This document shows positions 43,961-53,706 of a stretch of DNA of 64,000 nt, piece after piece. The number at the start of each line of letters is the position of its first letter. Positions within the stretch are counted from its first letter, which is position 1. Where the stretch lies: positions 2,579,001 to 2,643,000 of the forward strand of contig NZ_JAHSTX010000001.1 in NCBI RefSeq assembly GCF_019145375.1, written 5' to 3'. The notes under the pieces were generated by a model. That model was not told the DNA's origin. It searched no databases and saw nothing but the letters and a program-made list of their open reading frames with translations. The DNA comes from Pseudomonas triticicola. GTDB taxonomy: Bacteria; Pseudomonadota; Gammaproteobacteria; Pseudomonadales; Pseudomonadaceae. The position numbers and the translations under genes are program-made.

Positions 43961-44049
43961 TGTGGGAGCGAGCCTGCTCGCGAAGCCGGCGTGCCTGTCG
44001 ACATTCAGTTGGCTGACACGGCGCTTTCGCGATCAGGCTCGCTCCCACA
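43961..44049. repeat. REP pair (REPIN-like)
   Basis: Inverted copies; the right one has a change (GCGATCAGGCTC). Confidence 0.88.
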
Positions 44050-44071
44050 AGGAGGTTTTTGCGGGGAAGCC

Positions 44072-44947
44072 TTAGTCGTTGCTTGGCTTGTTGACCGCTT
44101 GCAGTACGTATTGCGGCAGAGCGAACGCGCCGATGTGAATTTCCGGGTTGTAGTAGCGGGTAACGATGCCGCTGCCGATGAAGCGCTGTTGCAGGGTTTC
44201 ACGGCTGAGCTTGCGGTAGGCCGGGTTGGTCGAGCCCCAGGCGAAGGTCATCGAACCACCGATGTAAGTCGGCACGGCGGCCTGATAGAAATGCCAGTCC
44301 GGGAACAGGCTGCGCAGGCGGCCAGCGGTAGTTTTGACTTCGTCGATCTGCATGAACGGCGTGCCGTTCTGCGTAACGAGGATGCCGCCTTCGTTCAGGC
44401 AGCGGTGGCACGCCTGGTAGAAATTCTCCGAGAACAGCACTTCGCCCGGGCCGATCGGGTCGGTGGAGTCGGAGATGATCACGTCGAATTTTTCAGTGGT
44501 GGTGGCGACGAAACGCATGCCGTCATCAATCACCAGGTTCAGGCGCGGGTCATCGTAGGCACCGGCGGAATGGTTCGGCAGGAATTCCTTGCACATGTCG
44601 ACCACGGTGCCGTCGATTTCAACCATGGTGATGTGCTCGACGCCGGCGTGCTTGGTCACTTCGCGCAGCATACCGCCGTCACCGCCACCGATGATCAGCA
44701 CGCGCTTGGCGGTGCCATGGGCGAGGATCGGCACGTGGGTGAGCATCTCGTGGTAGATGAATTCGTCGGCTTCGGTGGTCTGGATCACGCCGTCCAGCGC
44801 CATGACGCGGCCCATGCGCGGGTTCTGGAAGATCACCAGGTGCTGGTGTTCGGTGCGCACTTCGTGCAGCAGTTTTTCCATGCGAAAACGCTGGCCGTAG
44901 CCTTCGTAGAGGGTTTCCAGGTACTCGCTGGTCTTGGTGACGGTCAT
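44072..44947 (-). CDS. speE: Spermidine synthase SpeE
   Basis: A 291-residue aminopropyltransferase. The nucleotide motif [11 protein letters not shown] binds decarboxylated S-adenosylmethionine, and [11 protein letters not shown] carries the catalytic aspartate. It makes spermidine from putrescine and releases methylthioadenosine, whose salvage genes mtnB, mtnD and mtnC lie about 5 kb away in this window. I use ATG 44947 ([19 protein letters not shown]), the usual start. Confidence 0.95.
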   Translation of the reverse strand: MTVTKTSEYLETLYEGYGQRFRMEKLLHEVRTEHQHLVIFQNPRMGRVMALDGVIQTTEADEFIYHEMLTHVPILAHGTAKRVLIIGGGDGGMLREVTKHAGVEHITMVEIDGTVVDMCKEFLPNHSAGAYDDPRLNLVIDDGMRFVATTTEKFDVIISDSTDPIGPGEVLFSENFYQACHRCLNEGGILVTQNGTPFMQIDEVKTTAGRLRSLFPDWHFYQAAVPTYIGGSMTFAWGSTNPAYRKLSRETLQQRFIGSGIVTRYYNPEIHIGAFALPQYVLQAVNKPSND

Positions 44948-45070
44948 GGTCAAGTGCTCCGATAAATGCGCGGGCGCCATCGTGGGGACGATTGCCCGGG
45001 AAAGGCGCGCATTCTACGTTGCCGAAGATGACAGGTCGAACCTCAGCTTGTTTTTACCAGCGCAAACCAA

Positions 45071-45160
45071 TGTGGGAGCGAGCCTGCTCGCGAAAGCGGA
45101 GCGTCGGTTGCCGTTGATGGCGACTGACACAACGTCTTCGCGAGCAGGGTCGCTCCCACA
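45071..45160. repeat. REP pair (REPIN-like)
   Basis: Inverted copies facing each other; the right one reads GCAGGGTCGCTCC, one change from the common form. Confidence 0.88.
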
Positions 45161-45187
45161 GGGATAACAGTGTGATCGAAAATCAGC

Positions 45188-45379
45188 TCAGATCCGGACG
45201 TTGCCCCGCGGTCCGGCAATCGCCCAGATGATCAGGCCCAGCACCGGCAGGAGGATAATCAGCAACACCCAGACGATTTTCATCCCGGTGGAGGCGCCGC
45301 TTTTCAGCACGTTGATGATGGCCCAGATGTCGAGGGCAAGGATGATCAGGCCAATCAGACCGTTGAACGTGGAACCCAT
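45188..45379 (-). CDS. Small PLDc_N-type membrane protein
   Basis: A 63-residue protein with two membrane helices (about 7-24 and 33-53: NGLIGLIILALDIWAIINV and MKIVWVLLIILLPVLGLII) ending GPRGNVRI, the pattern of the PLDc_N (phospholipase D nuclease N-terminal) membrane domain found alone in many bacteria. No enzymatic part. Start ATG 45379. Confidence 0.85.
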   Translation of the reverse strand: MGSTFNGLIGLIILALDIWAIINVLKSGASTGMKIVWVLLIILLPVLGLIIWAIAGPRGNVRI

Positions 45380-45450
45380 GGTGTCGCTCCAGAATAGTGG
45401 CATGCACTTTTAGGATAGACGGTCGCGCGCAGGGTTCCCTTTTATTGCGT

Positions 45451-45981
45451 TCAGACGTGAACGGCGACCTTCAAGGCTTCCAGCGCTGGCGCGGCGGCGA
45501 TGCCAACCTCGGCGCATAACTCCAGCACGCGGGGCACATCGTTGCCGTAGACCAGGACCATTTGCAGTTCATCGTCGAGCAACTGGCTGAAATTCATCAA
45601 CGTGTAACCGCCGTTTTCCTTGTTCAGGCTGCTCATCTGCACCTGGATGCGGTTGAGTGCAGTCAGCGCTTCGGTCTTGGCCAGTTGCTTGGGTTTGAGG
45701 TTGAAATCCACACCCGGTCCGAACGAAGCAACGATTTGTGCGAACAGATCGACGTAGGTGTCGGCCTGAAATAGCACAGTTTCCGGCAGGCTGCCGACCA
45801 CTACCCACTCACCCAGCGGGATGGGGAAAGTATCGTCGTAGTTGATGTCCGGATTGGCGGCCAGAAAAGCCTCGGCATCGGCGTAGGCCTGAGCGGCTTC
45901 GTCGGCCACTTTCAGAATCTCATCCTCGCCCATGCAGCCGGAGCTGATTTTGCTGATGAGTTCGACGAGTGCGGCTTTCAT
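45451..45981 (-). CDS. Conserved hypothetical protein
   Basis: A 176-residue soluble acidic protein (MKAALVELISKISSGCMGEDEILKVADEAAQAYADAEAF...) with mixed alpha/beta prediction and no motif I can name. It precedes no obvious partner; the ankyrin gene lies upstream on the same strand, 80 bases away, so the two may be one unit. Confidence 0.8.
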   Translation of the reverse strand: MKAALVELISKISSGCMGEDEILKVADEAAQAYADAEAFLAANPDINYDDTFPIPLGEWVVVGSLPETVLFQADTYVDLFAQIVASFGPGVDFNLKPKQLAKTEALTALNRIQVQMSSLNKENGGYTLMNFSQLLDDELQMVLVYGNDVPRVLELCAEVGIAAAPALEALKVAVHV

Positions 45982-46061
45982 GAGGGCGGATCCTGTGGCG
46001 GAGGTGAATTTTCAGGGCGCGAAGGATAGCGCATTCTGCCCTTCGCCACAGTCCGTGGACT

Positions 46062-46580
46062 TTACGCCAGCAACTTTTCCAGCTGCGCGGTGGTATCGAC
46101 TGCGCCCATGGTCCGCGCCGCATCCAGCGCGGTCACGCCGTTGGCGTCCTTGGCTTTCGGGTCTGCGCCCTGGCCGATCAGGTAGTCGACGATTTCAACG
46201 CGGTTGAACATTGCCGCCATCATCAGCGCGGTACGGCCGTCGAAGGAAGAGCCTTCGATTTCGGCGCCCGCCTCGACCAGCGCCTTGACCACCGCCAGAT
46301 CGCCTTTGAACGCAGCGCCGGCAATCGGGCTCTGGCCGTTGCCGTTACGCATTTCCGGATCGGCCTTGTGTTTAAGCAGGACCTTCACCGCATCAACATG
46401 GCCGTAGTAGCTGGCGAGCATCAGCAATGTGTCGCCCTTGCTGTTTTTCAGATTCACCGGCAGCCCGGCGGTGACCAGGCGATCAAGCATCTCGGCATCA
46501 CCGTCGCGCGCCTTGTTGAAAACCTGCTCGGTGAATTCGGCAGCTTCTTCAGGGGTCATCTGGCGGCTTTGGTCGGACAT
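46062..46580 (-). CDS. Ankyrin-repeat protein
   Basis: A 172-residue protein made of about four ankyrin repeats after a helical start; repeat units read KGDTLLMLASYYGHVDAVKVLL, GQSPIAGAAFKGDLAVVKALVEAG, and GRTALMMAAMFNRVEIVDYLIGQG. No signal peptide, so it is a cytoplasmic protein-binding scaffold. In P. aeruginosa an ankyrin protein supports the catalase KatB; no catalase gene is nearby here. Confidence 0.92.
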   Translation of the reverse strand: MSDQSRQMTPEEAAEFTEQVFNKARDGDAEMLDRLVTAGLPVNLKNSKGDTLLMLASYYGHVDAVKVLLKHKADPEMRNGNGQSPIAGAAFKGDLAVVKALVEAGAEIEGSSFDGRTALMMAAMFNRVEIVDYLIGQGADPKAKDANGVTALDAARTMGAVDTTAQLEKLLA

Positions 46581-46675
46581 GGGGCACTCCATTTCGGTCT
46601 ATCGGAAAGCCGACAGTTTCCCGAGCGCGACGGTGGCTGTCACTCGGTTTTTTCCGAGCGTCCCGATAGCCACAC

Positions 46676-48514
46676 TCAATATCGATGTTTGCCCTGTTGA
46701 ATTTCAGCGAGGATTTGCTCACTGACATGCACGTAAGTTTCGCTGCCGGGCAACCAGGCGAAGATCGGGTCATCTCCGGTGAGCCCGGGGTCAAAGCCTT
46801 CCGTTTTCAGGCGAGTCTTCTGGTATTTGAAGGTCCCGGTGGTTTCCATTTTCACTTTCACCCGCAAGAACAACGGCACGGCATAAGCCGGCATGCGTTG
46901 CCGGGCGAAACTCAGCAGTTCGGCGAAATCCAGCGTGGCCAAGGATTCGGCGGGAGTGATTGCAGCCATCCCCGCACGCCCGTTGGTGTTGGGAATTTCC
47001 ACACCGTAGGCCACGGCTTCAGCAATCAATGGATGTTGCAGCAACAGGTTTTCGACTTCGGTGGTCGACACGTTTTCACCCTTCCAGCGATAGGTATCGC
47101 CGAGGCGATCAACAAATTGCGCATGGCCGAAACCGATATTGCGCAGCAGGTCGCCGGTGTTGAAAAAGCGATCGCCCTTGTTGAACACATCGTGGAGGAC
47201 GACGCGGGCGGTTTTCTGCGGGTCGGTGTAACCGTCCAGCGGTGCCTTGTCGTCGATCCGCGCCAGCAGCAGGCCCTGCTCGCCCTTGCCGACCTTGCGC
47301 ATGAAACCATCATCGCCGCGCAATGGCTCGCCACTGTCATGGTCGTAAGCGACCAGTTCCCACGCCATCAGCGAAAACCCGACGGTGTTGTCGAAATTGA
47401 GGATGTTGGTGAAACCGATGTTGCCGTCGCTCGCCGCGTACAGCTCACAAATGTGCTCGACGGCAAAACGCGTCTTGAACTCGGCCCAGGCGCCAGGACG
47501 CAAACCATTGCCAATCATCTTGCGCACGTCGTGGCGGCTGTCATCGGCGCTGACCGGTTGCTCGACCAGGTAGCGACACAGCTCACCGACATAGCCGATG
47601 GTGGTTGCGCGATAGCGGCGCACATCATTCCAGAACTGGCTGGCGCTGAATTTGCGGCGGATGGCGAAACCCGAGGCGCCGTTGATCGCCGATCCCCAGC
47701 ACACGCACAGGCCCGTGGCGTGATACAGCGGCAAGGTGCAGTAAACGACATCATCCGGGCGCATATCGAGGGCGATCATGCCGAAGCTCGCCGAACTGCG
47801 CATCCAGCGTCCATGCTTGAATACCCCGGCCTTGGGCAGGCCGGTGGTACCGGAGGTGTAGATGTAGAAACACGGATCGTCGAAGAATACTTGCGCGCTG
47901 CTCGGCGGGTTATCGCTGCTGGCGTCGGCACTGGCGCTGATCAGATTGACGTAACCCTCGGGCGCGATGCCCGGATGGCTGTATGTGTCCTGATCCGCGA
48001 CAAACCAGGTGCGGGGCGCTGCGATCGCTACCTGATCACGCACGCCGGCATAGGCAGCGGTCAGTTCTTCGCCGACCACGATGGCCACAGGCGCAACCAG
48101 ATTGATGCTGTGAACAAGCGTGTCGCGCATCAACGAGGTATTGAGCAGCGCACTGACCGCGCCGAGCTTGGCCAGCGCCAGGATTGTCACCAGCAATTCC
48201 GCACGGTTCTCGATGAACACCGCGACCACATCGCCTTTGCCGATGCCCTGCTCGCTCAGGTAATGCGCAATGCGATTGGCCCACTGGTTGACCTGCGTGT
48301 AGGTCAACGCAACATCGCCCTGCAACAACGCCACACCATCGGGATTGCGCAGCGTCGCCTGCTCGAACGTCCAGCCCAGGCCGCACGTTTGGGTCGGATC
48401 CGTGACGTTGGCCACCTTCATGCCTTTGACCACCCGGGGGATGGCCTTGGCGATCATCGGCAGTTTGCGGAGCATCATGCCCCAGGTAATCGTGTCGCTT
48501 GGTGCGTGACGCAT
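46676..48514 (-). CDS. Long-chain (very-long-chain type) acyl-CoA synthetase
   Basis: A 612-residue AMP-forming synthetase of the fatty-acid transport protein type. The ATP motif is FYIYTSGTTGLPKAGV, followed by the later motif YRWKGENVSTTEVE near the C-terminal lid. It activates fatty acids to acyl-CoA. A separate open frame of 627 codons lies antiparallel to it and is a shadow. Start ATG 48514 (MRHAPSDTITWG). Confidence 0.93.
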   Translation of the reverse strand: MRHAPSDTITWGMMLRKLPMIAKAIPRVVKGMKVANVTDPTQTCGLGWTFEQATLRNPDGVALLQGDVALTYTQVNQWANRIAHYLSEQGIGKGDVVAVFIENRAELLVTILALAKLGAVSALLNTSLMRDTLVHSINLVAPVAIVVGEELTAAYAGVRDQVAIAAPRTWFVADQDTYSHPGIAPEGYVNLISASADASSDNPPSSAQVFFDDPCFYIYTSGTTGLPKAGVFKHGRWMRSSASFGMIALDMRPDDVVYCTLPLYHATGLCVCWGSAINGASGFAIRRKFSASQFWNDVRRYRATTIGYVGELCRYLVEQPVSADDSRHDVRKMIGNGLRPGAWAEFKTRFAVEHICELYAASDGNIGFTNILNFDNTVGFSLMAWELVAYDHDSGEPLRGDDGFMRKVGKGEQGLLLARIDDKAPLDGYTDPQKTARVVLHDVFNKGDRFFNTGDLLRNIGFGHAQFVDRLGDTYRWKGENVSTTEVENLLLQHPLIAEAVAYGVEIPNTNGRAGMAAITPAESLATLDFAELLSFARQRMPAYAVPLFLRVKVKMETTGTFKYQKTRLKTEGFDPGLTGDDPIFAWLPGSETYVHVSEQILAEIQQGKHRY

Positions 48515-48731
48515 GAAAGCTCCCCGTTCGATCTTGACGTGCAGACCGCTGTTCTTGTTATCGGGTAATGACTGCGACCGACGCGTTTACACCGTGGGTC
48601 GAGAAGGAAAGTACGTCAGTGCTCGCGGGGCTGTACACGCGGTTTTTGCAATGATTTGTATCCCGTCGCGCCTTCGGGGAAGAGCGGATTCTGGTACGGA
48701 CGTTTGGTTCCGTTGTACGGAGAAAAATCAC

Positions 48732-48790
48732 GCAAAATGCAGGATGCACGATGGCCATTCATGCAGATTGCACGACGCCTGCAAAATGCA
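48732..48790. promoter_or_regulatory. Candidate upstream activator sites with repeated GCAAAATGCA
   Basis: GCAAAATGCA occurs at 48732 and again at 48781, and GATGCACGA / ATTGCACGA between them. A near-palindrome TGCACGATGGCCATTCATGCA sits in the middle. The block lies about 50-105 bases before the GG-N10-GC promoter, where enhancer-binding proteins act. Confidence 0.4.
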
Positions 48791-48837
48791 ATGCCTTCAA
48801 CTTATTGATTTTAAAGGGATTTTATTCGCATCAATAC

Positions 48838-48853
48838 TGGCACAAACGCTGCA
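48838..48853 (+). promoter_or_regulatory. Sigma-54 (RpoN) type promoter
   Basis: TGGCACAAACGCTGCA: a perfect -24 element TGGCAC and GC at -12, with ten bases between GG (48839-48840) and GC (48851-48852). The start codon is 47 bases further on. Confidence 0.65.
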
Positions 48854-48899
48854 ACTACCTCCGCATGCTTGCCATTCAAGTACATACGGAGCTGATGAC

Positions 48900-49178
48900 A
48901 TGAGCCTGATTCAAGAAAAATTTACATCGCTGTTCTCCAACTACGAAGTCAGCACTGCCCCACGTCCTGACGGTGGCATCCTGCTCACTCTGCGTAGCAG
49001 CGACGGCAAAGTCTTCAAACGCGCCCTCTCGTATCAGCAACTGCATGCCGGTGACCAACTGTCGTGGGCGATCAGCGCGATCCGCCGCGACCTGGCCGAA
49101 CAAGCCAGCGAGCTGCCGCAAATTGCAATGCTGCAGAGCCAGCAGCGTTTTGCTCTGCCGACCTATCACTCGCTGTAA
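48900..49178 (+). CDS. DUF3509 domain protein
   Basis: A 92-residue soluble protein (MSLIQEKFTSLFSNYEVSTAPRPDGG) that matches the DUF3509 family of small Pseudomonas proteins. Function unknown. Start ATG 48900 has GGAGCTG upstream; the long open frame to 48513 is not coding. The putative sigma-54 promoter just upstream suggests nitrogen or carbon-status control. A strong terminator follows at 49193. Confidence 0.88.
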   Translation: MSLIQEKFTSLFSNYEVSTAPRPDGGILLTLRSSDGKVFKRALSYQQLHAGDQLSWAISAIRRDLAEQASELPQIAMLQSQQRFALPTYHSL

Positions 49179-49192
49179 TTTGCTTTAAACAA

Positions 49193-49228
49193 AAACAGGC
49201 CGGGGAGCATGTGCTTCACGGCCTGTTT
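49193..49228 (+). terminator. Terminator of the DUF3509 gene
   Basis: AAACAGGCC ... GGCCTGTTT with an A-rich left and T-rich right flank. Confidence 0.88.
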
Positions 49229-49251
49229 GTTTATGTCTGCCACATATTTAC

Positions 49252-49341
49252 TGTGGGAGCGAGCCTGCTCGCGAATGCGGTATTGTCAGATACAAATTAC
49301 TTTACTGACACACCGCTTTCGCGAGCAGGCTCGCTCCTACA
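49252..49341. repeat. REP pair (REPIN-like)
   Basis: Inverted copies; the right copy ends CTCCTACA. Confidence 0.88.
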
Positions 49342-49356
49342 TTTTCCACTTCAGGG

Positions 49357-50040
49357 TCAGAACGCTTCCGGTTCGATTCCGGTAAAGCTGTCCACCGTCA
49401 CGTGCCCTGCCAACTCCCCGCCTTCACGCGCCAGACCGCAGGTTTTCATGCCGGCCGACTGGGCAGCGTCGAGCTCTTCGACGATGTCGGACAGGAACAG
49501 GATTTCATCTGCCTCAACACCCACCGCCTGCTGAATATTGCGATAGGACTGCGCCTCACGCTTGGGCCCCGACGTGGTGTCGAAATAGCCGCTGAACAGC
49601 GGTGTCAGATCCCCCGCCTCCGAGCAACCGAAAATCAGTTTCTGCGCCTGGATCGAGCCGGACGAGTAAACGAACAGTTGATAACCCACCGCATGCCAGC
49701 GTTGCAGCGCTTCAACGGCATCAGGATAGACATGCCCCTTCAACTGCCCGGCCTGATAGCCCTGCGCCCAGACCATGCCTTGCAATGCCTTGAGCGGCGT
49801 GGCCTTGCGGTCTTCGGCGATCCAGCTCAAGAGGATTTCAACAACCCGTTCAACATCGGCCTGCGCCTCGTTGCTCTCGCGACGCACGGCGTCGAGCTGT
49901 TCGGCGACGTCAGCGCGGGACGCGTTCTGGCGCACGAAATCCGGCAAGTGTCTGGCGGCGTAGGGAAACAGCACATCGAAGACGAAACTCACCGCGCTGG
50001 TGGTGCCTTCGATGTCGGTGAGGATAGCTTTGATCGACAC
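49357..50040 (-). CDS. mtnC: Acireductone synthase MtnC (enolase-phosphatase)
   Basis: A 227-residue HAD enzyme that enolises and dephosphorylates 2,3-diketo-5-methylthiopentyl-1-phosphate in methionine salvage. The motif is [15 protein letters not shown] (D9, E11). I use the GTG start at 50040: GGAGG lies 8 bases upstream in the end of mtnD, and the product length equals the family's. The frame is open further upstream, but it overlaps mtnD. Confidence 0.93.
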   Translation of the reverse strand: MSIKAILTDIEGTTSAVSFVFDVLFPYAARHLPDFVRQNASRADVAEQLDAVRRESNEAQADVERVVEILLSWIAEDRKATPLKALQGMVWAQGYQAGQLKGHVYPDAVEALQRWHAVGYQLFVYSSGSIQAQKLIFGCSEAGDLTPLFSGYFDTTSGPKREAQSYRNIQQAVGVEADEILFLSDIVEELDAAQSAGMKTCGLAREGGELAGHVTVDSFTGIEPEAF

Positions 50041-50044
50041 GGTT

Positions 50045-50590
50045 TCAGTCCTCCAGACGCGGGAAGCGGCCGGCGATGTCTTCGCCGGTAAAATTGGCAA
50101 CCCAGCCTTCCGGGTTGTTGAACAGACGGATCGCCACGAAATGTGGATGCTCGCCCATGTCGAACCAGTGCTTGGTTCCGGCCGGAACCGAGATCAGGTC
50201 GTTCTTCTCGCAGAGCACGGCATAGACGTAATCGTCGATGTGCAGGGTAAACAAGCCACGACCGGCGACGAAAAATCGCACTTCGTCCTCGCCATGGCGA
50301 TGTTCTTCGAGAAACTTGGCGCGCAGCTCGGCTTTTTGCGGGTGATCGCTGTTGAGGCTGATCACATCGACGGTGATGTAACCGCGCTCGGTCATCAATT
50401 TGTCGATCTGCTCTTTATAAGCGCTGATGACTTCTTCCTGACTGGCGCCGGGCTGGATCTTCGCGGCGGCTTGCCAGCGGTCGAACCGCACGCCCTGCTC
50501 GGCCAGCGTCGAAGCGATGTCTTCGAAATGGGTCAGCACCTTGTTGGGAACCTCAGGGCTGGAAACGTGATAAACGGACAGGCTGCTCAT
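50045..50590 (-). CDS. mtnD: Acireductone dioxygenase MtnD
   Basis: A 181-residue cupin. The metal ligands H97, H99, E103 (EEHRHGEDE) and H141 (GTKHWFDMG) are all present. With Fe2+ it makes the keto acid precursor of methionine; with Ni2+ it makes a shunt product with carbon monoxide. mtnC begins 4 bases after its stop. Start ATG 50590 has GAGGAA upstream. Confidence 0.96.
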   Translation of the reverse strand: MSSLSVYHVSSPEVPNKVLTHFEDIASTLAEQGVRFDRWQAAAKIQPGASQEEVISAYKEQIDKLMTERGYITVDVISLNSDHPQKAELRAKFLEEHRHGEDEVRFFVAGRGLFTLHIDDYVYAVLCEKNDLISVPAGTKHWFDMGEHPHFVAIRLFNNPEGWVANFTGEDIAGRFPRLED

Positions 50591-50681
50591 GGGCAATTCC
50601 TCGGTAGCGGCGGCGCCGTCCGGCTCTTGCAGACCGGTCGGGCGCAGCGTGTCATCAGGCAAACGGGCTGTTCGGGTGAAT

Positions 50682-51308
50682 TCAGCCTTGGCGGTTCATG
50701 ACGCTGCGGGTTTTCAACTCGCATTCAAACAGGAATTCAAAGGCCTCGATCTGCCGCAGCGCGTCGCTCATCTGCGCGCCCCAGGTGTACAGGCCATGGC
50801 CGCGAATCAGATAACCGACGCAGTCGGGATGGGCGTCGAGCCAAGGCTGCACCTTGGCGGCGAGGCGCGCAATGTCCTGATCGTTGTCGAAAATCGGCAC
50901 GCGCACCCGCGATTCGTGAGTCGAAATGCCGCTGAAGGCCTTTTGCAGTTCGTAGTCTTCGAACTCGATGAAATCTTCCGGGGTCAGGCGCGACAGCACC
51001 GTGGCGTTGACCGAATGGGTGTGCAGCACCGCGCCGATTTCCGCGCGCCAGCTGTAGAGCTGGGTGTGCAGCAAGGTTTCGGCGGAAGGTTTCTTGCCCG
51101 GCTCCAGGCTATTGCCGGACAGATCGGTGGCGAGCACGTCATCCACACCCAACTGGCCTTTGTGCTTGCCCGATACGGTCAACAGCGCTTCGCTCGGCGA
51201 CAGGCGCGTCGAATAGTTGCTGCTGGTGGCTGGCGACCAGCCACGGCCATATAGAAAACGCCCGGCGTCAACGATCTGCTGGGCGAGCTGTTCACGGCTA
51301 AGGCTCAT
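50682..51308 (-). CDS. mtnB: Methylthioribulose-1-phosphate dehydratase MtnB
   Basis: A 208-residue class II aldolase-fold enzyme. Zinc ligands are H96, H98 (LHTHSVNA) and H171 (IRGHGLYTWG). It dehydrates methylthioribulose-1-phosphate, feeding mtnC and mtnD. Its start overlaps the stop of the MFS gene by 4 bases (ATGA), so the transporter is translationally coupled to the salvage operon. Confidence 0.95.
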   Translation of the reverse strand: MSLSREQLAQQIVDAGRFLYGRGWSPATSSNYSTRLSPSEALLTVSGKHKGQLGVDDVLATDLSGNSLEPGKKPSAETLLHTQLYSWRAEIGAVLHTHSVNATVLSRLTPEDFIEFEDYELQKAFSGISTHESRVRVPIFDNDQDIARLAAKVQPWLDAHPDCVGYLIRGHGLYTWGAQMSDALRQIEAFEFLFECELKTRSVMNRQG

Positions 51309-52450
51309 GGCCTGTCCTCTTGCATACATGTGGCAATGATAACGGCAGCGGCAAGCGCTGCGAGACTGGCAATACTAAAGGTCAATGTCGCGCCGAGGGC
51401 ATTCCAGCTGTAGCCGGAATACAGCGCACCGAGCGCCCCGCCGGTGCCGGCCAGTGCCGCATACAGCGCCTGGCCCTGGCCTTGCTGGCGGGCGCCGAAA
51501 CTACGTTGCACGAAAGCGATGGCAGCCGCATGAAAGCTGCCGAAAGTCGCTGCGTGCAGCACTTGGGCGAACAACAGCACCCAGAGAAATTCAGCGAACG
51601 ACCCAAGCAGCACCCAGCGCAACGCCGCCAGCAGGAAACTCGCCAGCAGCACCCGACGCAGGGAAAAGCGCGCCAGAATGCGGCTCATGGCCATGAACAT
51701 CAGCACTTCCGCCACCACACCCACGGCCCAGAGCATGCCGATGACGCCACGGCTGTAACCGAGGCGTTCAAGGTGCAGAGTCAGAAAGGTGTAATACGGC
51801 CCGTGGCTGACCTGCATCAGCGCGACGCAGGCATAAAACGCCAACACGCCGGGATGGCGCAATTGCTTGAGAAAGCCCTCGCCCGCCGGCCGATTGCCTT
51901 GCGCCGGCTGCGCATTCGGCACCCACAAACTGCTGAGGACGATACCCGCCATGATCAGCACCAGCGCCGCCGGATAAATGTCCAGACTGAGCCATTCGAA
52001 CAGCCGCCCCAGCACCACCACGGTGATAATGAACCCGATCGAGCCCCACAGGCGAATCTGGCTGTAGCGCGACGTTTGTCCTTGCAGATGCGCGAGTGTG
52101 ATGACTTCGAACTGCGGCAGCACCGCGTGCCAGAAGAACGCATGCAGGGCCATGACCATCGCCAGCCAGGCGTAGGTCTGGCTGACGAAGATCAGCGAAA
52201 AGGTCAGCAACGTACAGACCGCGCCAAAGCGCACGATGGCCAGGCGTCTGCCGGTGTAATCGCCGAGCCAGCCCCAGATGTTCGGCGCCACGCAGCGCAT
52301 CAGCATCGGAATCGCCACCAGCTCGCCGATGCGCGCAGCACTGAAGCCGAGGTGATCGAAGTACAGCGCCAGAAACGGCGCTGTCGAACCGAGCAAGGCG
52401 AAATAGAACAGATAGAAACTGGACAGCCGCCAGTAAGGAAGCGCCGCCAC
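51305..52450 (-). CDS. MFS transporter (HcaT/LacY-like) coupled to methionine salvage
   Basis: A 381-residue protein with about 11-12 membrane helices and the MFS loop GDYTGRRLAIVR between helices 2 and 3. It belongs to the MFS_1_like branch. Its stop overlaps mtnB by 4 bases and its start is 34 bases after aroC. As I recall, the same gene order aroC-MFS-mtnB-mtnD-mtnC exists in P. aeruginosa. A link to methylthioribose, methionine or a salvage by-product is plausible but not shown. Confidence 0.92.
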   Translation of the reverse strand: MAALPYWRLSSFYLFYFALLGSTAPFLALYFDHLGFSAARIGELVAIPMLMRCVAPNIWGWLGDYTGRRLAIVRFGAVCTLLTFSLIFVSQTYAWLAMVMALHAFFWHAVLPQFEVITLAHLQGQTSRYSQIRLWGSIGFIITVVVLGRLFEWLSLDIYPAALVLIMAGIVLSSLWVPNAQPAQGNRPAGEGFLKQLRHPGVLAFYACVALMQVSHGPYYTFLTLHLERLGYSRGVIGMLWAVGVVAEVLMFMAMSRILARFSLRRVLLASFLLAALRWVLLGSFAEFLWVLLFAQVLHAATFGSFHAAAIAFVQRSFGARQQGQGQALYAALAGTGGALGALYSGYSWNALGATLTFSIASLAALAAAVIIATCMQEDRP

Positions 52451-52484
52451 GCCGGTTATGCCGCGACGGCTTTGAGCGCAGCCA

Positions 52485-53576
52485 TCAGAGCTGGCCCAGC
52501 ACCGGCGTGCTCACGCGCACATCGGCGTTCTGCCCACGGTGGCGCAGCAGGTGATCCATCAGCACGATGGCCATCATCGCTTCGGCGATCGGTGTCGCGC
52601 GGATGCCGACGCATGGGTCGTGACGACCCTTGGTGATCACATCGACCGGGTTGCCATTCACGTCGATCGAGCGGCCCGGGGTGGTGATGCTCGAGGTCGG
52701 TTTCAATGCCAGATGCGCAACGATTGGCTGGCCGGACGAGATGCCACCGAGGATGCCGCCGGCGTTGTTGCTGAGGAATCCTTCCGGCGTCAGTTCATCG
52801 CGATGCTCGGTGCCGCGCTGGGCGACACAGGCGAAACCGGCGCCGATCTCCACGCCTTTGACCGCGTTGATGCTCATCAGCGCGTGGGCCAGTTCGGCGT
52901 CGAGGCGATCGAAGATCGGCTCGCCAAGGCCCGGCATGACCCCTTCGGCGACCACGGTGATCTTCGCCCCGACCGAGTCCTGATCGCGGCGCAACTGATC
53001 CATGTAGGCTTCCAGCTCCGGCACCTTGTCCGGGTCAGGGCTGAAAAAGGCGTTTTCTTCGACCGAATCCCAGGTCTTGAACGGTATTTCGATCGGGCCG
53101 AGTTGGCTCATGTAACCGCGAATGACGATGCCCTGACTGGCCAGATACTTCTTGGCGATCGCACCGGCCGCCACGCGCATGGCGGTTTCCCGCGCCGAAC
53201 TGCGGCCACCGCCGCGATAATCGCGCTCGCCGTATTTGTGGTGATAGGTGTAGTCGGCGTGGGCCGGGCGGAACAGGTCCTTGATCGCCGAGTAGTCCTT
53301 GGACTTCTGGTCGGTATTGCGAATCAGCAGGCCGATCGAGCAACCGGTGGTGCGGCCCTCGAACACGCCGGAAAGGATTTCGACTTCATCGGCTTCCTGG
53401 CGCTGGGTCGTGTGGCGGCTGGTGCCAGGCTTGCGGCGATCGAGGTCGCGCTGCAGATCTTCCAGGGAAATCTCCAGACCCGGCGGGCAGCCGTCGACAA
53501 TGGCGACCAACGCCGGACCATGGCTTTCGCCAGCGGTGGTGACAGTGAACAACTTGCCGTAGGTATTGCCGGACAT
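52485..53576 (-). CDS. aroC: Chorismate synthase AroC
   Basis: A 363-residue FMN-dependent enzyme that converts EPSP to chorismate, the last common step to aromatic amino acids and folate. Motifs include [21 protein letters not shown] at the N-terminus and [19 protein letters not shown] near residue 125. Start ATG 53576. It is the first gene of the unit that continues with the MFS and mtn genes. Confidence 0.97.
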   Translation of the reverse strand: MSGNTYGKLFTVTTAGESHGPALVAIVDGCPPGLEISLEDLQRDLDRRKPGTSRHTTQRQEADEVEILSGVFEGRTTGCSIGLLIRNTDQKSKDYSAIKDLFRPAHADYTYHHKYGERDYRGGGRSSARETAMRVAAGAIAKKYLASQGIVIRGYMSQLGPIEIPFKTWDSVEENAFFSPDPDKVPELEAYMDQLRRDQDSVGAKITVVAEGVMPGLGEPIFDRLDAELAHALMSINAVKGVEIGAGFACVAQRGTEHRDELTPEGFLSNNAGGILGGISSGQPIVAHLALKPTSSITTPGRSIDVNGNPVDVITKGRHDPCVGIRATPIAEAMMAIVLMDHLLRHRGQNADVRVSTPVLGQL

Positions 53577-53706
53577 GCAGGACGCTCCGTGAAATCAAAC
53601 CCGAATTCTTGATGCGCGCCAGTATACGCAGGCTAACCGAGTAGTTCATCCTCGAACCTTAGTGGTGCCGGCGAGTCCAACCGGCACCTTGACCAATGAT
53701 GGCGTG

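Larger units (their letters stand above)
48515..48899. other. Intergenic control region of the DUF3509 gene
   Basis: 385 bases without a supported gene. It carries the sigma-54 type promoter at 48838-48853 and, upstream, two exact copies of GCAAAATGCA (48732-48741 and 48781-48790). Confidence 0.7.

Noticed and set aside
46685..48568. 627-codon open frame on the plus strand opposite the acyl-CoA synthetase gene
   Set aside because: Antisense shadow; the minus-strand protein has all AMP-binding motifs.
48513..48899. N-terminal extension of the DUF3509 gene to 48513
   Set aside because: It would run through the sigma-54 type promoter; the ATG at 48900 gives the normal family length.
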